Positions 1 to 9,243 of a stretch of DNA of 64,000 nt are shown here, piece by piece. The stretch's first letter is position 1. Every line of letters begins with the position of its first letter. The stretch is from Pedobacter aquatilis (GTDB lineage: Bacteria; Bacteroidota; Bacteroidia; Sphingobacteriales; Sphingobacteriaceae), in the NCBI RefSeq assembly GCF_030409415.1, contig NZ_JAUFPW010000008.1:165386-229385 (forward strand). The letters are read 5' to 3'. A program made the translations under genes and the position numbers. The notes beneath the pieces were generated by a model that saw only the letters and a list, made by a program, of their open reading frames with translations, ran no database searches and was not told the DNA's origin.

Positions 1-155
1 ATATCGATTTTTCTCAAGGCCATGCACACCCTAAAACATTATTAATTGAAGACTATGATAAAATAGCTTCTTCTAAAATGCTTTTTGCAAGAAAATTTGA
101 TGACCAGGTTGATGAATATATTTTGGACAGGATTGATGCAGAATGCTTAAATTAA
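1..155 (+). CDS. C-terminal fragment of a GT14 (core-2/I-branching-like) glycosyltransferase
   Basis: The window opens inside a gene whose last 50 codons are readable from base 3 to the TAA at 153-155. The peptide contains DFSQGHAHPKTL, an LIEDYDKI segment and SKMLFARKFD, which resemble the end of bacterial core-2/I-branching (GT14) glycosyltransferases, where a conserved lysine and the FARKF segment close the domain. The catalytic part lies outside the window, so the family call rests on the tail only. It fits the surface-polysaccharide locus that follows. Confidence 0.6.
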   Translation, partial: IDFSQGHAHPKTLLIEDYDKIASSKMLFARKFDDQVDEYILDRIDAECLN

Positions 156-522
156 TTATATTAGTAATAAAATGCGCAAACAATTAAAACGAATTACAGT
201 TTTGTAAAAAATTAATAATTAATCAGACAAACGGCGTAAAAGACAAGCCACAAACAAGCTAAACAATAGACTAGCAGGTATTTACGATAGATAAATTTAC
301 ATTAACCAAATTGTCACCAAATTGTAATATATGCATTTTCTCTAATTCCTACACAATTCCAAGAATAGTGCTATTAGAGATATAAGAAGTAAGATTTTAG
401 TGCAAAAAAAAATTAACGTCTTAGCGTTCATTAATAACAATTTAATTTATGTGTATAATATTTATTACAATTGTCGTTTTAGAAGCAACAAACAATTAAT
501 CACTTATATTTAAAGACATTTA
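156..522. other. Intergenic region, no gene seen
   Basis: This is 367 bases of very AT-rich sequence with no credible reading frame on either strand. It separates the GT14 gene from the beta-helix lipoprotein gene and must hold that gene's promoter, but no clear TTTG/TAnnTTTG pair could be fixed. The only ordered structure noticed is the direct repeat at 305-325. Confidence 0.6.
305..325 (+). repeat. Ten-base direct repeat, 11-base period
   Basis: ACCAAATTGT occurs at 305-314 and again at 316-325, so the two copies lie one helical turn apart, about 200 bases before the lipoprotein start at 523. That spacing suits a dimeric activator bound to one face of the DNA, but both copies are AT-rich and chance is possible. 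Confidence 0.35.
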
Positions 523-1899
523 ATGAGAAAAAATTCAAAGATGCATTTCATCCTTTGCCTGCTATTATTATCGTTTGCGGCTTGTAAAAAAAATAATCCA
601 ATTCAAGAAAATCTTAACGTAACACCAGAAGCACCAGCAGTTGTTGCTCCTGACCCTATTCAAACCGGACCTAGTTACTCCAAAATATATGAAGTTGGTT
701 CTGGTTCGGGAGATTTAGTAATTAATGGAACTAGCTATACATTAGGAGGAACCGTTTTATTTAAAGTTAAAGGTGGTACATACCGAAGTATAAAAATTGC
801 AAACGTAGATGGTGGAACAGGCTTAGTTACGATTCAAAATAATGGATTGGTTGAATCTACCGGAGAAATGAGATTAGAAAACCTAAACAACGTTGTTTTA
901 ACCGGTAATGGAACTTCTGGCATAAATAAAGGCTTTTCATTTCAAAACATTGGCTATAGAGCAATACAAGTTGATGGAAAGATTAATAATTTTACGCTTC
1001 AGTATTTCAATTTCAAAAATATTGGAGATAATGTGATAACTTACAAATACGAAGCTGCTTACACAGGAGCAGAAAGTTCAATATCTCAAAACCTTAAATT
1101 TTCAAATATTGATTGTGATAACACGGGTCAATTTATTTCTGGTTCAGGAACAAGTGATAATGGAACGATTAAGGGATTTATTAAGAATCTTGAAATTTCA
1201 TATGTAAACTTCCAAAATTCATCAGGTGTTGGCTCTATTGTTTGGTTTGGTAACGTTGAAAATTACGATATCCATCACAACGTTGTTAATAATATCAATA
1301 CCGCTAATGATAACCATAATGGAATCTTTTTAATGAATGGAAATGGAAAATTCCATCATAACAAGATAACTAATCATCAGGGAAATGCTATTAGAGCATT
1401 CAGTTTCTCCGTTGGTTCTACTCCAAAAGAGGTTCTGATATACAATAATATAGTTGTCAACTCCAGGAAATATTCTGCTTTTGAAATTCAAATTTTTGAT
1501 ACGGCCATTAGCGCAGGAAAAACTACTTATGTTAATGCAAAAGTTTTCAACAATACATGTGGCAATTTAAACCTTAGTAAAGATTGGCAAGGAAACGTTG
1601 TTGATATCTATACGCTTAGGGGAGGAACTTGTGAAGTATATAATAACTTAGCATTCAACCTATTTACAAATGGTGCTAACAAAGCGTCATTTGGTGGTCA
1701 GGAATCTGATACCAAATCTTTAGAATCTAACAATATGTATTATTCTAGTTCAAAAGAAGCTGGAATTGTTGATGAAACTTCATTTAAATTGAATTCGAGT
1801 GCCCCAGTTAAAGGTAAGGGTAAACATGAAAATATTTTAACAGATGATTATTTTGGGTCAGCTAGAGCACAATTACCATCGGTAGGTGCAGTAGAATAA
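523..1899 (+). CDS. Secreted lipoprotein with right-handed parallel beta-helix repeats
   Basis: This 458-residue protein starts with a lipoprotein signal: basic MRKNSK, a hydrophobic stretch and the lipobox LSFAAC, giving Cys21 as the lipidated residue followed by KKNNP. A Pro-rich linker (about 25-50) leads into Asn/Gly-rich repeats. These include YDIHHNVVNNI, GKFHHNKITNHQGNAI and VLIYNNIVVNS, the stacked-turn pattern of parallel beta-helix proteins such as pectate lyases, epimerases and other polysaccharide-active enzymes. No catalytic motif can be assigned. Its position beside glycosyltransferases suggests it binds, modifies or trims the polysaccharide at the cell surface. The 3' end runs directly into a decayed insertion sequence. 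Confidence 0.75.
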   Translation: MRKNSKMHFILCLLLLSFAACKKNNPIQENLNVTPEAPAVVAPDPIQTGPSYSKIYEVGSGSGDLVINGTSYTLGGTVLFKVKGGTYRSIKIANVDGGTGLVTIQNNGLVESTGEMRLENLNNVVLTGNGTSGINKGFSFQNIGYRAIQVDGKINNFTLQYFNFKNIGDNVITYKYEAAYTGAESSISQNLKFSNIDCDNTGQFISGSGTSDNGTIKGFIKNLEISYVNFQNSSGVGSIVWFGNVENYDIHHNVVNNINTANDNHNGIFLMNGNGKFHHNKITNHQGNAIRAFSFSVGSTPKEVLIYNNIVVNSRKYSAFEIQIFDTAISAGKTTYVNAKVFNNTCGNLNLSKDWQGNVVDIYTLRGGTCEVYNNLAFNLFTNGANKASFGGQESDTKSLESNNMYYSSSKEAGIVDETSFKLNSSAPVKGKGKHENILTDDYFGSARAQLPSVGAVE

Positions 1900-1924
1900 A
1901 TTAAAAAGGCGATGCATTTTGAAG

Positions 1925-1946
1925 TGCACCCGAAAAGTTAGACAAA
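1925..1946 (+). repeat. Left terminal inverted repeat of the IS
   Basis: The left end begins TGCACCCGAAAAGTTAGACA. It matches the reverse complement of 3305-3326 except for two mismatches in the first twenty bases. Confidence 0.8.
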
Positions 1947-1952
1947 TTTAAT

Positions 1953-2891
1953 TTACTTAATAATATGATGAGCTCGGTATTTAACCGGGCTCATTCCTTT
2001 TAGATTAAGTTTGATTCTGTCATTGTTATAATACCTGATATACTCTTTGATGTCTTTTCTAAGTTCTTCGATATCGTCATATTTATTCAGGTAGAATAAA
2101 TATGACTTTTTATACTGAAGAAGTTTTCAATAACGGCATTGTCCAGACAGTTGCCTTTCCTCGAGATGCTTTGTGTTATTCCTTTTTCCTTCAACAGACG
2201 TTGTATTTTTTCATCTGAATTGCCATACCTGATCTGAATGCAGTATCAGTTTTGTGTTTCTTGTAGTCTTTTTAAAGGTACAGTTTACATATCAGACCTG
2301 TTTGAAGTTAGGCGACTCTTGAGATACCGTAACAAATGATTTCGCCATTAAAAAGCTCAATAATAGGCAACAAGTAAAGATTTTTATCTTTAACTTTAAA
2401 TTCGGTAATGTCAGTATCCCACTTCAGTTCAGGTTGGTTTGATTTGAAGTCTCATTGGAGCAGGTTAGGTGCAATAGCGCCTATTTCCCTCTGTAAGAAC
2501 GATATTTTTTTCTGCGAATCAACGAACGCATCCCAAGTGAGCCCATTAGTTTAAAAACCGTTTTATGATTGATAATCATTCCCTCGTTATTCATCTGCAA
2601 GGTTATTCTACGGTAACCATACTTTCCTTTATGCTGTTGATAAATATTCTTGATTTGTGCTTTAGCAACCTCATGCTTATTTAATACCGATTTAGTCTTA
2701 AGATGATAATAGTAACTGCTTCTGACCATCTTTAAAATACCCAACATTATGTCTAATGGATATTTATGCCTTAACCCTTCAATGGCTAACGCTTTTTCTT
2801 TAGCATTTCTTTTGCTTGAGTTAAGGCTTTGAGCTTTTTTAGCAACTCGTTTTCGGCCTTTAGATACAGGTTTTCTTTCTCCATTCTTCAA
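1953..2891 (-). pseudogene. IS3-family transposase OrfB (DDE integrase), broken
   Basis: A 136-residue open stretch (2481-2891) keeps the HTH_21 and early integrase-core pattern: KYPLDIMLGILKMVRSSYYYHL, GKYGYRRI, INHKTVFKLM and YRSYRGK, which closely follows IS150 OrfB. It stops at 2481. Downstream, family sequence continues through several stops and frame changes: a DITEFKVKDKNLYLLPIIELFNGE core segment, then a recognisable C-terminus DIKEYIRYYN and LKGMSPVKYR ending at 1953. The integrase domain is therefore interrupted and the protein cannot be functional. Base composition matches the neighbours, consistent with an old insertion. Confidence 0.85.
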
Positions 2892-3288
2892 GCCTGGTAA
2901 GTGGTTGTGTTTTCTTATGAGGTTTATCCTTTTTCATGAGCTTGGGTCGTCCTCGTTGTTCTCGCAGGCCATCCAATCCTGATAACTCATAGCGTCTCAC
3001 CCAGGATAGCACAATGCTAATTGGCTATCCCATAATGCGAACAGCAATTTCTCAAAGATAGCCCTTCAGCATTATAATGCTCAACTACTTTTAACTTGAA
3101 CTCTCTGGAATGATAAACCTTGGCTTTAGGTAGAAGCCCGACACTGCCAGAGATATTGTATTGATCTACCCATCTTGTTAATTAAGACCGCGATAAACCC
3201 TACTTGAATGCTACTGCTGTTAGAGATTCGCCCTCTAAATGTTCTTAACAACTTCGACTTTAAAAGCCGCATTATACTTCTTGTTCAT
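2870..3288 (-). pseudogene. IS3-family OrfA (helix-turn-helix transposase subunit), broken
   Basis: From an ATG at 3288 the minus strand reads MNKKYNAAFKVEVVKN, then stops. After a frame change it continues LEGESLTAVAFK, VDQYNISGSVGLLPKAK, FKLKVVEHYNAEGLSLR, and finally the leucine-zipper tail ENLYLKAENELLKKLKAL that overlaps the start of OrfB. These are OrfA landmarks of IS150-like elements, but at least four stops or frameshifts interrupt them. Confidence 0.75.
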
Positions 3289-3304
3289 AAAAATGCCCCC
3301 AATA

Positions 3305-3326
3305 AGTGTCTAACTTTTTGGGGGCA
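3305..3326 (-). repeat. Right terminal inverted repeat of the IS
   Basis: Read on the minus strand the right end begins TGCCCCCAAAAAGTTAGACA, the near-perfect partner of the left end. The orfA start codon lies about 17 bases inside it. Confidence 0.8.
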
Positions 3327-3518
3327 GTGTAAAATCGAAGGCTTTTTACTTTAACATAACATGAAGCGGCACATAAACCTAAAAATTATTTGGGTATAAT
3401 TATTTCAATCTTAATAGATATTATTAAGATTTTTTTTTTGATATTTGGAATCTATATAACTAAATAAAAAGTTAAACATTGAACGCAATCATCACTTAAG
3501 TTATATACCATCATCCTC

Positions 3519-4310
3519 ATGCCCGAAAGTATTTATAACTTTGATAAAGTAAGTTTACTTATTACTCACTATAATAGAAGCGAATCTCTTGAGAGACTTT
3601 TAAAAAATTTTAAATCTTTAAAATGCTTTTTCGCCGATATTATTGTTTCTGATGATGGAAGTAATAAAGAAAATATTGAAAATTTATACAGGTTGAAAGA
3701 CCTCTATCAATTCAACTTAATAGAAACTCCAATCAATAGGGGCCTTGGAAATAACATTAATAAGGGCCAAGACGCTGTTAAAACACCTTACACACTTTAC
3801 ATACAAGAAGATTTTGTTCCTAAGCCTGCTTTTCCAGAGCATTTTGCTGATGCCCTAAATATTATGATAGAGGATAAACATTGGGATATGGTAACATTCT
3901 ATTCATATTCTCCTTATCCATATTTAAAAGAATATAAAAAGGGTTTTTCTGAAAAAATCTTCAAATCTAGCTGGTGGTATACAAATAACTTAAAATTTTA
4001 TTTATACGGAGATCACCCTCATTTAAGAATTAGCAATTTTTTTGAAAAATTTGGCAGATACAAAGAGGGTTTAAATGGTGATGAGACAGAACTTGAAATG
4101 AGCTTATCATTTATTAAAAATAATGGTAGATCATTATTTTATGACGATTTATACGGTTTATTAGATCAAGTTAATTCAGATATAGAGCCAAGTACCGCAA
4201 CGTTTAGGCGTTCGTGGACACAAAGCAAAAATCCATTTATTTCAGCCTTGAGATGGTCCTATCTAAAATATAAGTTTGCCAAATTAAATTTTAAACTACT
4301 CAAAAAATAG
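3519..4310 (+). CDS. GT2-family glycosyltransferase (paralogue set member 1)
   Basis: A 263-residue cytoplasmic GT-A enzyme. The N-terminus VSLLITHYNRSESLERLL is the nucleotide-binding beta-strand. VSDDGSNKE (about 44-52) carries the DDG seen in GT2 enzymes, and YIQEDFVPKP (about 93-102) sits where the metal-binding DxD is expected. It presumably adds one sugar of the surface polysaccharide repeat; donor and acceptor cannot be read from sequence. It is one of three close paralogues in the locus (also 4350-5150 on this strand and 14377-15159 on the other). All share the RGLGNNINKGQDAV-like core, the HPHLR(I/R)SNF segment and similar length. It heads the plus-strand block after the IS. Confidence 0.85.
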   Translation: MPESIYNFDKVSLLITHYNRSESLERLLKNFKSLKCFFADIIVSDDGSNKENIENLYRLKDLYQFNLIETPINRGLGNNINKGQDAVKTPYTLYIQEDFVPKPAFPEHFADALNIMIEDKHWDMVTFYSYSPYPYLKEYKKGFSEKIFKSSWWYTNNLKFYLYGDHPHLRISNFFEKFGRYKEGLNGDETELEMSLSFIKNNGRSLFYDDLYGLLDQVNSDIEPSTATFRRSWTQSKNPFISALRWSYLKYKFAKLNFKLLKK

Positions 4311-4349
4311 TGACCCTATATCAATACAATTAGCCAACCACACTGATAA

Positions 4350-5150
4350 ATGAAAAATACTCAAAGTACAGATATATTGGACGTTACTCTACTTATTACA
4401 CATTTTAATAGAAGCGAATCATTAGCAAGATTATTAAAGGTAATTAAGGAGCTAAATATTAATTTCTACGAAGTTATTGTTTGTGATGGTTACAGTAAAA
4501 AAGAACATATTGAGCATATATTAAGATTACAAGAGGAATTTAAATTCACACTTAAAACCTCAACTAGTAACAAAGGCTTAGGAAATACTATTAATATGGG
4601 TCAGGATGCTGTCAAATCGCCATACTTACTATACGTTCAAGAAGATTTTTATCCAAAACCGAAATTTAAACAAGCCTTAATTGATGGTCTGGAAATCTTT
4701 AAAAATGAGCCAAAGTGGGATATTATTAGATTTTATTCATTTCCATGGTCTCCTTTTCCTTATTTAAAGAATTATAAAAAGGGATTTTCTGAAATGAAGT
4801 TTAGCCTCTCACCTTTTTACATCAGTCATATAAAATTTTATGTTTACAGTGATCATCCTCATTTAAAACGTAAGTCATTTCCTCAAAAATTTGGAAGATA
4901 TATTGAGTCTCCCAAAGGAGATGTAACTGAAATGGGAATGTGCAGGTCTTTCTTGAAAAATAACGGCAAGGGTTTGTTTTACACTGAACATAAGGAGCTT
5001 TTTGAGCATGATAATAGTGACCATGAACCAGGGCTCTTTCGTCCTGATAAAATTAGGACTAAGAAATACTCTGACATAGCACCTTTATATTGGGCATATT
5101 TAAAATACAAAACTTTAAGAGAAACAGTTTTATACATTTTAAATAAATAA
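4350..5150 (+). CDS. GT2-family glycosyltransferase (paralogue set member 2, altered DDG motif)
   Basis: A 266-residue paralogue of the preceding gene: same start (LLITHFNRSESLARLL), same NKGLGNTINMGQDAV core and same YVQEDF site. The usual DDG of this family reads VCDGYSKKE here, so the first aspartate of the sugar-nucleotide site is a cysteine and the following Ser/Asn context has changed. This may alter donor use or reduce activity; the DxD-like site is intact. Only 39 bases separate it from the upstream gene and about 40 from the flippase, so the block is probably one transcript. Confidence 0.82.
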   Translation: MKNTQSTDILDVTLLITHFNRSESLARLLKVIKELNINFYEVIVCDGYSKKEHIEHILRLQEEFKFTLKTSTSNKGLGNTINMGQDAVKSPYLLYVQEDFYPKPKFKQALIDGLEIFKNEPKWDIIRFYSFPWSPFPYLKNYKKGFSEMKFSLSPFYISHIKFYVYSDHPHLKRKSFPQKFGRYIESPKGDVTEMGMCRSFLKNNGKGLFYTEHKELFEHDNSDHEPGLFRPDKIRTKKYSDIAPLYWAYLKYKTLRETVLYILNK

Positions 5151-5192
5151 GTCACCATCTGCCTAAACAAAAACCTTTGATGCAAAAAATAA

Positions 5193-6629
5193 ATGAGTAA
5201 TCAGAAAAAAGCGATAAGTGGTGCGAAGTGGACGACCATTTCCACTGTTGTAAATACTGTACTTCAATTTACACAAGTGGCTATACTTGCCCGTTTATTA
5301 GAACCTACTTCTTTTGGTCTTGTAAGTATTAGCACATTAGTTATAAATTTTCTAAGCATCTTTGCCCACTTCGGATTTTCAAACTCGATTATTTATAAAC
5401 AGGAAACTGATAAAGGGGTTTTATCAACAATATATTACATGAATATATTGATTGGTCTATTAATGTTCGTTGTAATTTATGCAACTACCCCACTCTTAGT
5501 AATGTATTATAAGGAGCCTAAACTTGCTGAAATTCTTAGGATTTCGGCCTTTTATTTTCCCATCGTTTTCTTGGGCCAGATATATAACATATTATTAGAA
5601 AAAGAACTTAAGTTCAAATCTTTAGCACTAACAGAAATCGTTTGTTCAATTTTAGGAACGTCTGTTACAATATTTTTTGCATATCAAGGCTATCAGGCAA
5701 AAGCATTGATTTTTGGTCTTCTGACGGCACAATTGACAAAAATGATTGTACAAAATATTATTGCCAGAGAGTATTTTTCTCCTATACGATATTTTAATTT
5801 AAGCAAGATTAAAGAACATTTACGATTTGGGATTTTCAATATCGGCGACAGTTTATTAGGTTTTGCAAATAGTAATTTGGATACAATTTTAATAGGTGGG
5901 ATTTTGGATGTTAAACAACTGGGATATTATACCATAGCATCACAAATTGCAGTTTATCCGGTAGCTAGACTCTCACCTATAATTATTCAAATTTCATATC
6001 CAATTATGGCAAAGCTAAATGGAGAACTGGCTAAAATTAAAAGTGCTTATTTAAAAATTATTGACTTTCTTGCCTATTGCAATGTACCGCTACTGGCAGG
6101 GCTATTTTTAATGGCTTATAATGTAATTCCAATTATTTACGGACCAGGATGGGATGAAACGATACCTTTAATAAAAATCTTCGTGTTTATGGGTATTACT
6201 TCTTGTTTAATGTTTCCACTATCCACTGTAGCCTACTCTACAGGAAAGCCGAATCTATTATTTTATCTAAATTTAGTAACACTAATTATAAAGTTTCCAA
6301 TTATATATATTGTAGCAACTCATTTCGGAATAATAGGTATCGCAGTTGGCTATCTTCTATCAACGGTCATTACACTTATTTTAAATTTCTTATTGATACA
6401 ATATATGATTGGTGATTTCTTTAAGCAATTTTTGGTGAATTTTGCTAAACCTGTAATTTTCAGTTTAATAATGGCAGCAGTAATTTTAACCTACAAATAT
6501 TTTATTGGGAACGAAGGAATTCTAAATACAATTATACAAATAGCATTGGGTGGAATTGTTTACGCTGCTTTAACTTTGAAATACAAACTTTCGTGGAGTG
6601 AGATAATGAATCTGAGACAATCTTTATAA
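5193..6629 (+). CDS. Wzx-type lipopolysaccharide/exopolysaccharide flippase (MOP superfamily)
   Basis: This 478-residue integral membrane protein has about 12-14 hydrophobic segments. It starts MSNQKKAISGAKWTTISTVV and includes ILARLLEPTSFGLVSI, features shared by WzxC/RfbX-like polysaccharide transporters. The predicted role is to move undecaprenyl-pyrophosphate-linked repeat units across the inner membrane so that the polymerase (15918-17183) can join them. It follows two GT2 genes and precedes a GT8 gene on the same strand with short gaps, which fits a Wzx/Wzy-dependent pathway. Full family length, no sign of damage. Confidence 0.9.
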   Translation: MSNQKKAISGAKWTTISTVVNTVLQFTQVAILARLLEPTSFGLVSISTLVINFLSIFAHFGFSNSIIYKQETDKGVLSTIYYMNILIGLLMFVVIYATTPLLVMYYKEPKLAEILRISAFYFPIVFLGQIYNILLEKELKFKSLALTEIVCSILGTSVTIFFAYQGYQAKALIFGLLTAQLTKMIVQNIIAREYFSPIRYFNLSKIKEHLRFGIFNIGDSLLGFANSNLDTILIGGILDVKQLGYYTIASQIAVYPVARLSPIIIQISYPIMAKLNGELAKIKSAYLKIIDFLAYCNVPLLAGLFLMAYNVIPIIYGPGWDETIPLIKIFVFMGITSCLMFPLSTVAYSTGKPNLLFYLNLVTLIIKFPIIYIVATHFGIIGIAVGYLLSTVITLILNFLLIQYMIGDFFKQFLVNFAKPVIFSLIMAAVILTYKYFIGNEGILNTIIQIALGGIVYAALTLKYKLSWSEIMNLRQSL

Positions 6630-6662
6630 TTTATTTGCTAATTAGCTATTTACTTAAGTAAA

Positions 6663-7553
6663 ATGAAACATCAAGATACCATTTCTATAATTTGCATTTG
6701 TGATAACCATTATGCAATATTACTTGCTGCGCTAATCAAATCAGTAGAAATAAACCATCTAACGGATGAAAAATTGGAATTTTATATTGTTGAAGACAAT
6801 ATTTCATCAAAAAATAAAGCTAGAATAAATACTGCTAAAAAGAACGATACTATAATACACTGGTTAGAAATGAAGCAATGCATCCCAACAGGCTTCAAAC
6901 TTCCAATAGATAAAAGTAGTTTGCCTTTAAATATATACGTTAGACTTTTTATCCCTAGTTTTATTAATGAAGAAAGAATAAAGAACATATTATTCTTAGA
7001 TGTTGATATGATTATGCTTGAAGATGTTAGCAAGTTATGGAACACAGATATAGGTACTAATATTGTTGCAGCAGTACAAGATCAGTTTATACAAGTTGTA
7101 GATAAGTGGGGTGGAATTACAAATTATGAGGCACTTGGTATTGAAAAAGAAAGTAAATATTTTAATGCTGGGTTAATGCTTATAGATTTAAAACGATGGA
7201 GAGCGGAAGATCTTACTAATAAAGTGATTGATGCAATAACTAAATACAAGGAATTTGCACTATTTCAAGATCAATATGGTTTAAATGTAGCATTAGCTAA
7301 CAAATGGTTTGAATTAGATCCGCTCTGGAACAGATTTGCTTATTCTGAAGAGGAGAAACCTTACCTAATTCATTTTACAGGAAGAAAGCCGATTTATAAA
7401 AGTTATGAATTTAGTGAACATTACAAAAGCTTATTTTTTAAATATCTAGCGCAAACCGGTTGGAAAAACTTTAAGCAGATTAGCGAAACAACAAGGTATG
7501 TAAAGAAAATCAGTAATATTTTCGAAAAGTTTAAGAATCTAATTGGTATTTAA
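6663..7553 (+). CDS. GT8-family glycosyltransferase
   Basis: A 296-residue retaining glycosyltransferase. NILFLDVDMIML (about 100-111) is the GT8 DxD metal site. YFNAGLMLIDLKRWR (about 155-169), the FQDQYGLN segment and HFTGRKPI (about 238-245) are further family hallmarks, as in LPS galactosyl/glucosyltransferases and glycogenin-like enzymes. It probably acts in the cytoplasm on the lipid-linked repeat. Its TAA (7551-7553) directly abuts the stop codon of the opposing oxidoreductase gene, so the two genes end tail to tail with no gap. Confidence 0.88.
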   Translation: MKHQDTISIICICDNHYAILLAALIKSVEINHLTDEKLEFYIVEDNISSKNKARINTAKKNDTIIHWLEMKQCIPTGFKLPIDKSSLPLNIYVRLFIPSFINEERIKNILFLDVDMIMLEDVSKLWNTDIGTNIVAAVQDQFIQVVDKWGGITNYEALGIEKESKYFNAGLMLIDLKRWRAEDLTNKVIDAITKYKEFALFQDQYGLNVALANKWFELDPLWNRFAYSEEEKPYLIHFTGRKPIYKSYEFSEHYKSLFFKYLAQTGWKNFKQISETTRYVKKISNIFEKFKNLIGI

Positions 7554-9221
7554 TTACAAGATATTGTTCTTTAAAGCTGAAACTGCATAATCACAAGCTC
7601 TAGCTGTTAATGCCATATATGTTAGAGATGGATTTTGGCAGGCGGAAGAGGTCATACAGCTTCCATCAGTAATAAATACATTTTTAACAGCATGGATTTG
7701 ATTAAATTCATTTAATACAGATGTTTTTGGATCTCTTCCCATTCGAGCAGTTCCCATTTCATGAATTGTTGTTCCTCCAGGTTTATGATAATTAAAAGCG
7801 GCCGCTTTAAAGCCGGCACTTTCAAGCATTTCTAAACAAGTATTTTGAATGTCTTTCATCATTTTATCTTCATTCTCATGAAATGAAAAATTTATTTTAA
7901 CAATCGGAAAACCCCATTTATCTTTTTCAGTATCATGTAAACTTATTTTATTTTCATAATAAGGCAAACATTCTCCCCAACCGGCCATCCAAACTGTCCA
8001 CTTCCCCGGAGCAGTTAATTTTGATTTAAAATCGGCGCCAAACCCTTCAAGTTCACCACCTAAATCCAATACTTCCTGTCGCTCTCCATCACCCTGAATG
8101 TTGTATCCACCCTTAAAATCTAAGTTTTCGTTTTCGGCTAAATTCCTGTATCTGGGTATTAAAAAACCACAGGGCCTTCTACCTTTGTAATAATTATCTT
8201 TAAACCCGTCATGAACTCCCCACGCACCGGCAGATGAATGATGATCCATTAAGTTGTGACCAAGTTCCCCACTATCATTCCCTAAACCATTTGGAAAACG
8301 TTTAGATTTAGAATTTAATAAAATTGATGCTGTAGCAATTGTAGATGCATTAAGAAAGATAATCTTTGAATTAAAAATTATACTTTCGTTCGTGTTTGCA
8401 TCAACAATTTTAACACCTTCGGCCTTATTTGTTTGGTCGTTATAAATTACTTCGGTTACAATAGAATTTGGTCTTAGTGTAAGATTTCCTGTAGCTTTTG
8501 CCATAGGTATGGTGGAACTATTGCTACTGAAATAACCTCCAAAGGGACATCCTCTTGTGCATAAATTTCTATTCATACAAGTCCCCCGATTGTCCCAACC
8601 CTTTGTTAAATTAGCAACCCGAGCAATTGTTAAAACTCGTTTTTGCTTTTCCATAATAGAATTACCTAAGTGGCTTTCGATACAATTCAGAGACATTGGT
8701 GGCAGAAAGTTCCCATCCGGTAAGTGCGGTAAATTTTCCTTTTGGCCACTAACTCCTATAACTGACTCTACATAATCGTACCACTTAGCAATGTCTTTAT
8801 ATCTTATTGGCCAATCTACAGCAATTCCATTTTTAACATTAGATTCAAAATCTAAATCACTCCAGCGGTAACACTGCCTACCCCATGTTAGCGAACGTCC
8901 GCCTACTTGATATCCTCTAAACCAATTAAATGGCTTTTCCTGAATATAAGGGTTATCCTTATCACTTACAAAAAAATGCTTATCTGCAGGAGAATAAACA
9001 TTGCTATGCACCGGATCTATTTCTCTATCCTTCAAAGTATTATTCATCCCGTTTTTAAAATCCCATGGATTCAATGTAGCGGTTGGATAATCTTTAATGT
9101 GTTCTACGTTTCTTCCTCTCTCAAGCAATAACGTTTTTAGCCCTTTTTTACACAATTCCATTGCTGCCCAACCACCGCTAATTCCAGATCCTACTACAAT
9201 TGCATCGTAAGTATTTTCCAT
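7554..9221 (-). CDS. GMC-family FAD oxidoreductase (sugar/alcohol dehydrogenase-like)
   Basis: This 555-residue flavoprotein begins with a dinucleotide-binding fold, AIVVGSGISGGWAA (about 8-21), followed by LLLERG. The C-terminus has GMC signatures: TTIHEMGTARMG (with the likely catalytic His), VFITDGSCM and NPSLTYMALTARA. A Cys-bearing segment, CMNRNLCTRGCPFGGY, resembles the membrane-linked glucose/gluconate dehydrogenase subgroup. The gene directly after the promoter on this strand (9244-9819) is a gluconate-2-dehydrogenase subunit 3-like protein, so the two likely form a small-plus-catalytic subunit complex. No cytochrome c subunit is present nearby. Substrate unknown; given the locus, oxidation of a sugar residue is a reasonable guess. 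Confidence 0.88.
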   Translation of the reverse strand: MENTYDAIVVGSGISGGWAAMELCKKGLKTLLLERGRNVEHIKDYPTATLNPWDFKNGMNNTLKDREIDPVHSNVYSPADKHFFVSDKDNPYIQEKPFNWFRGYQVGGRSLTWGRQCYRWSDLDFESNVKNGIAVDWPIRYKDIAKWYDYVESVIGVSGQKENLPHLPDGNFLPPMSLNCIESHLGNSIMEKQKRVLTIARVANLTKGWDNRGTCMNRNLCTRGCPFGGYFSSNSSTIPMAKATGNLTLRPNSIVTEVIYNDQTNKAEGVKIVDANTNESIIFNSKIIFLNASTIATASILLNSKSKRFPNGLGNDSGELGHNLMDHHSSAGAWGVHDGFKDNYYKGRRPCGFLIPRYRNLAENENLDFKGGYNIQGDGERQEVLDLGGELEGFGADFKSKLTAPGKWTVWMAGWGECLPYYENKISLHDTEKDKWGFPIVKINFSFHENEDKMMKDIQNTCLEMLESAGFKAAAFNYHKPGGTTIHEMGTARMGRDPKTSVLNEFNQIHAVKNVFITDGSCMTSSACQNPSLTYMALTARACDYAVSALKNNIL

Positions 9222-9243
9222 TTTATAATCAATTATTTAAATA

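Larger units (their letters stand above)
1925..3326. mobile_element. Decayed IS3-family insertion sequence (IS150-like group)
   Basis: The 1402-base element is bounded by imperfect inverted repeats: TGCACCCGAAAAGTTAGACA at the left edge, matched on the other strand at the right edge by TGCCCCCAAAAAGTTAGACA. Its length and two-frame minus-strand transposase layout fit the IS150 group of IS3. Both transposase frames carry several stops and frameshifts, so the copy cannot move on its own. No target-site duplication could be seen in the flanks (AAG on the left, GTG on the right), which suggests age or end erosion. Confidence 0.85.
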
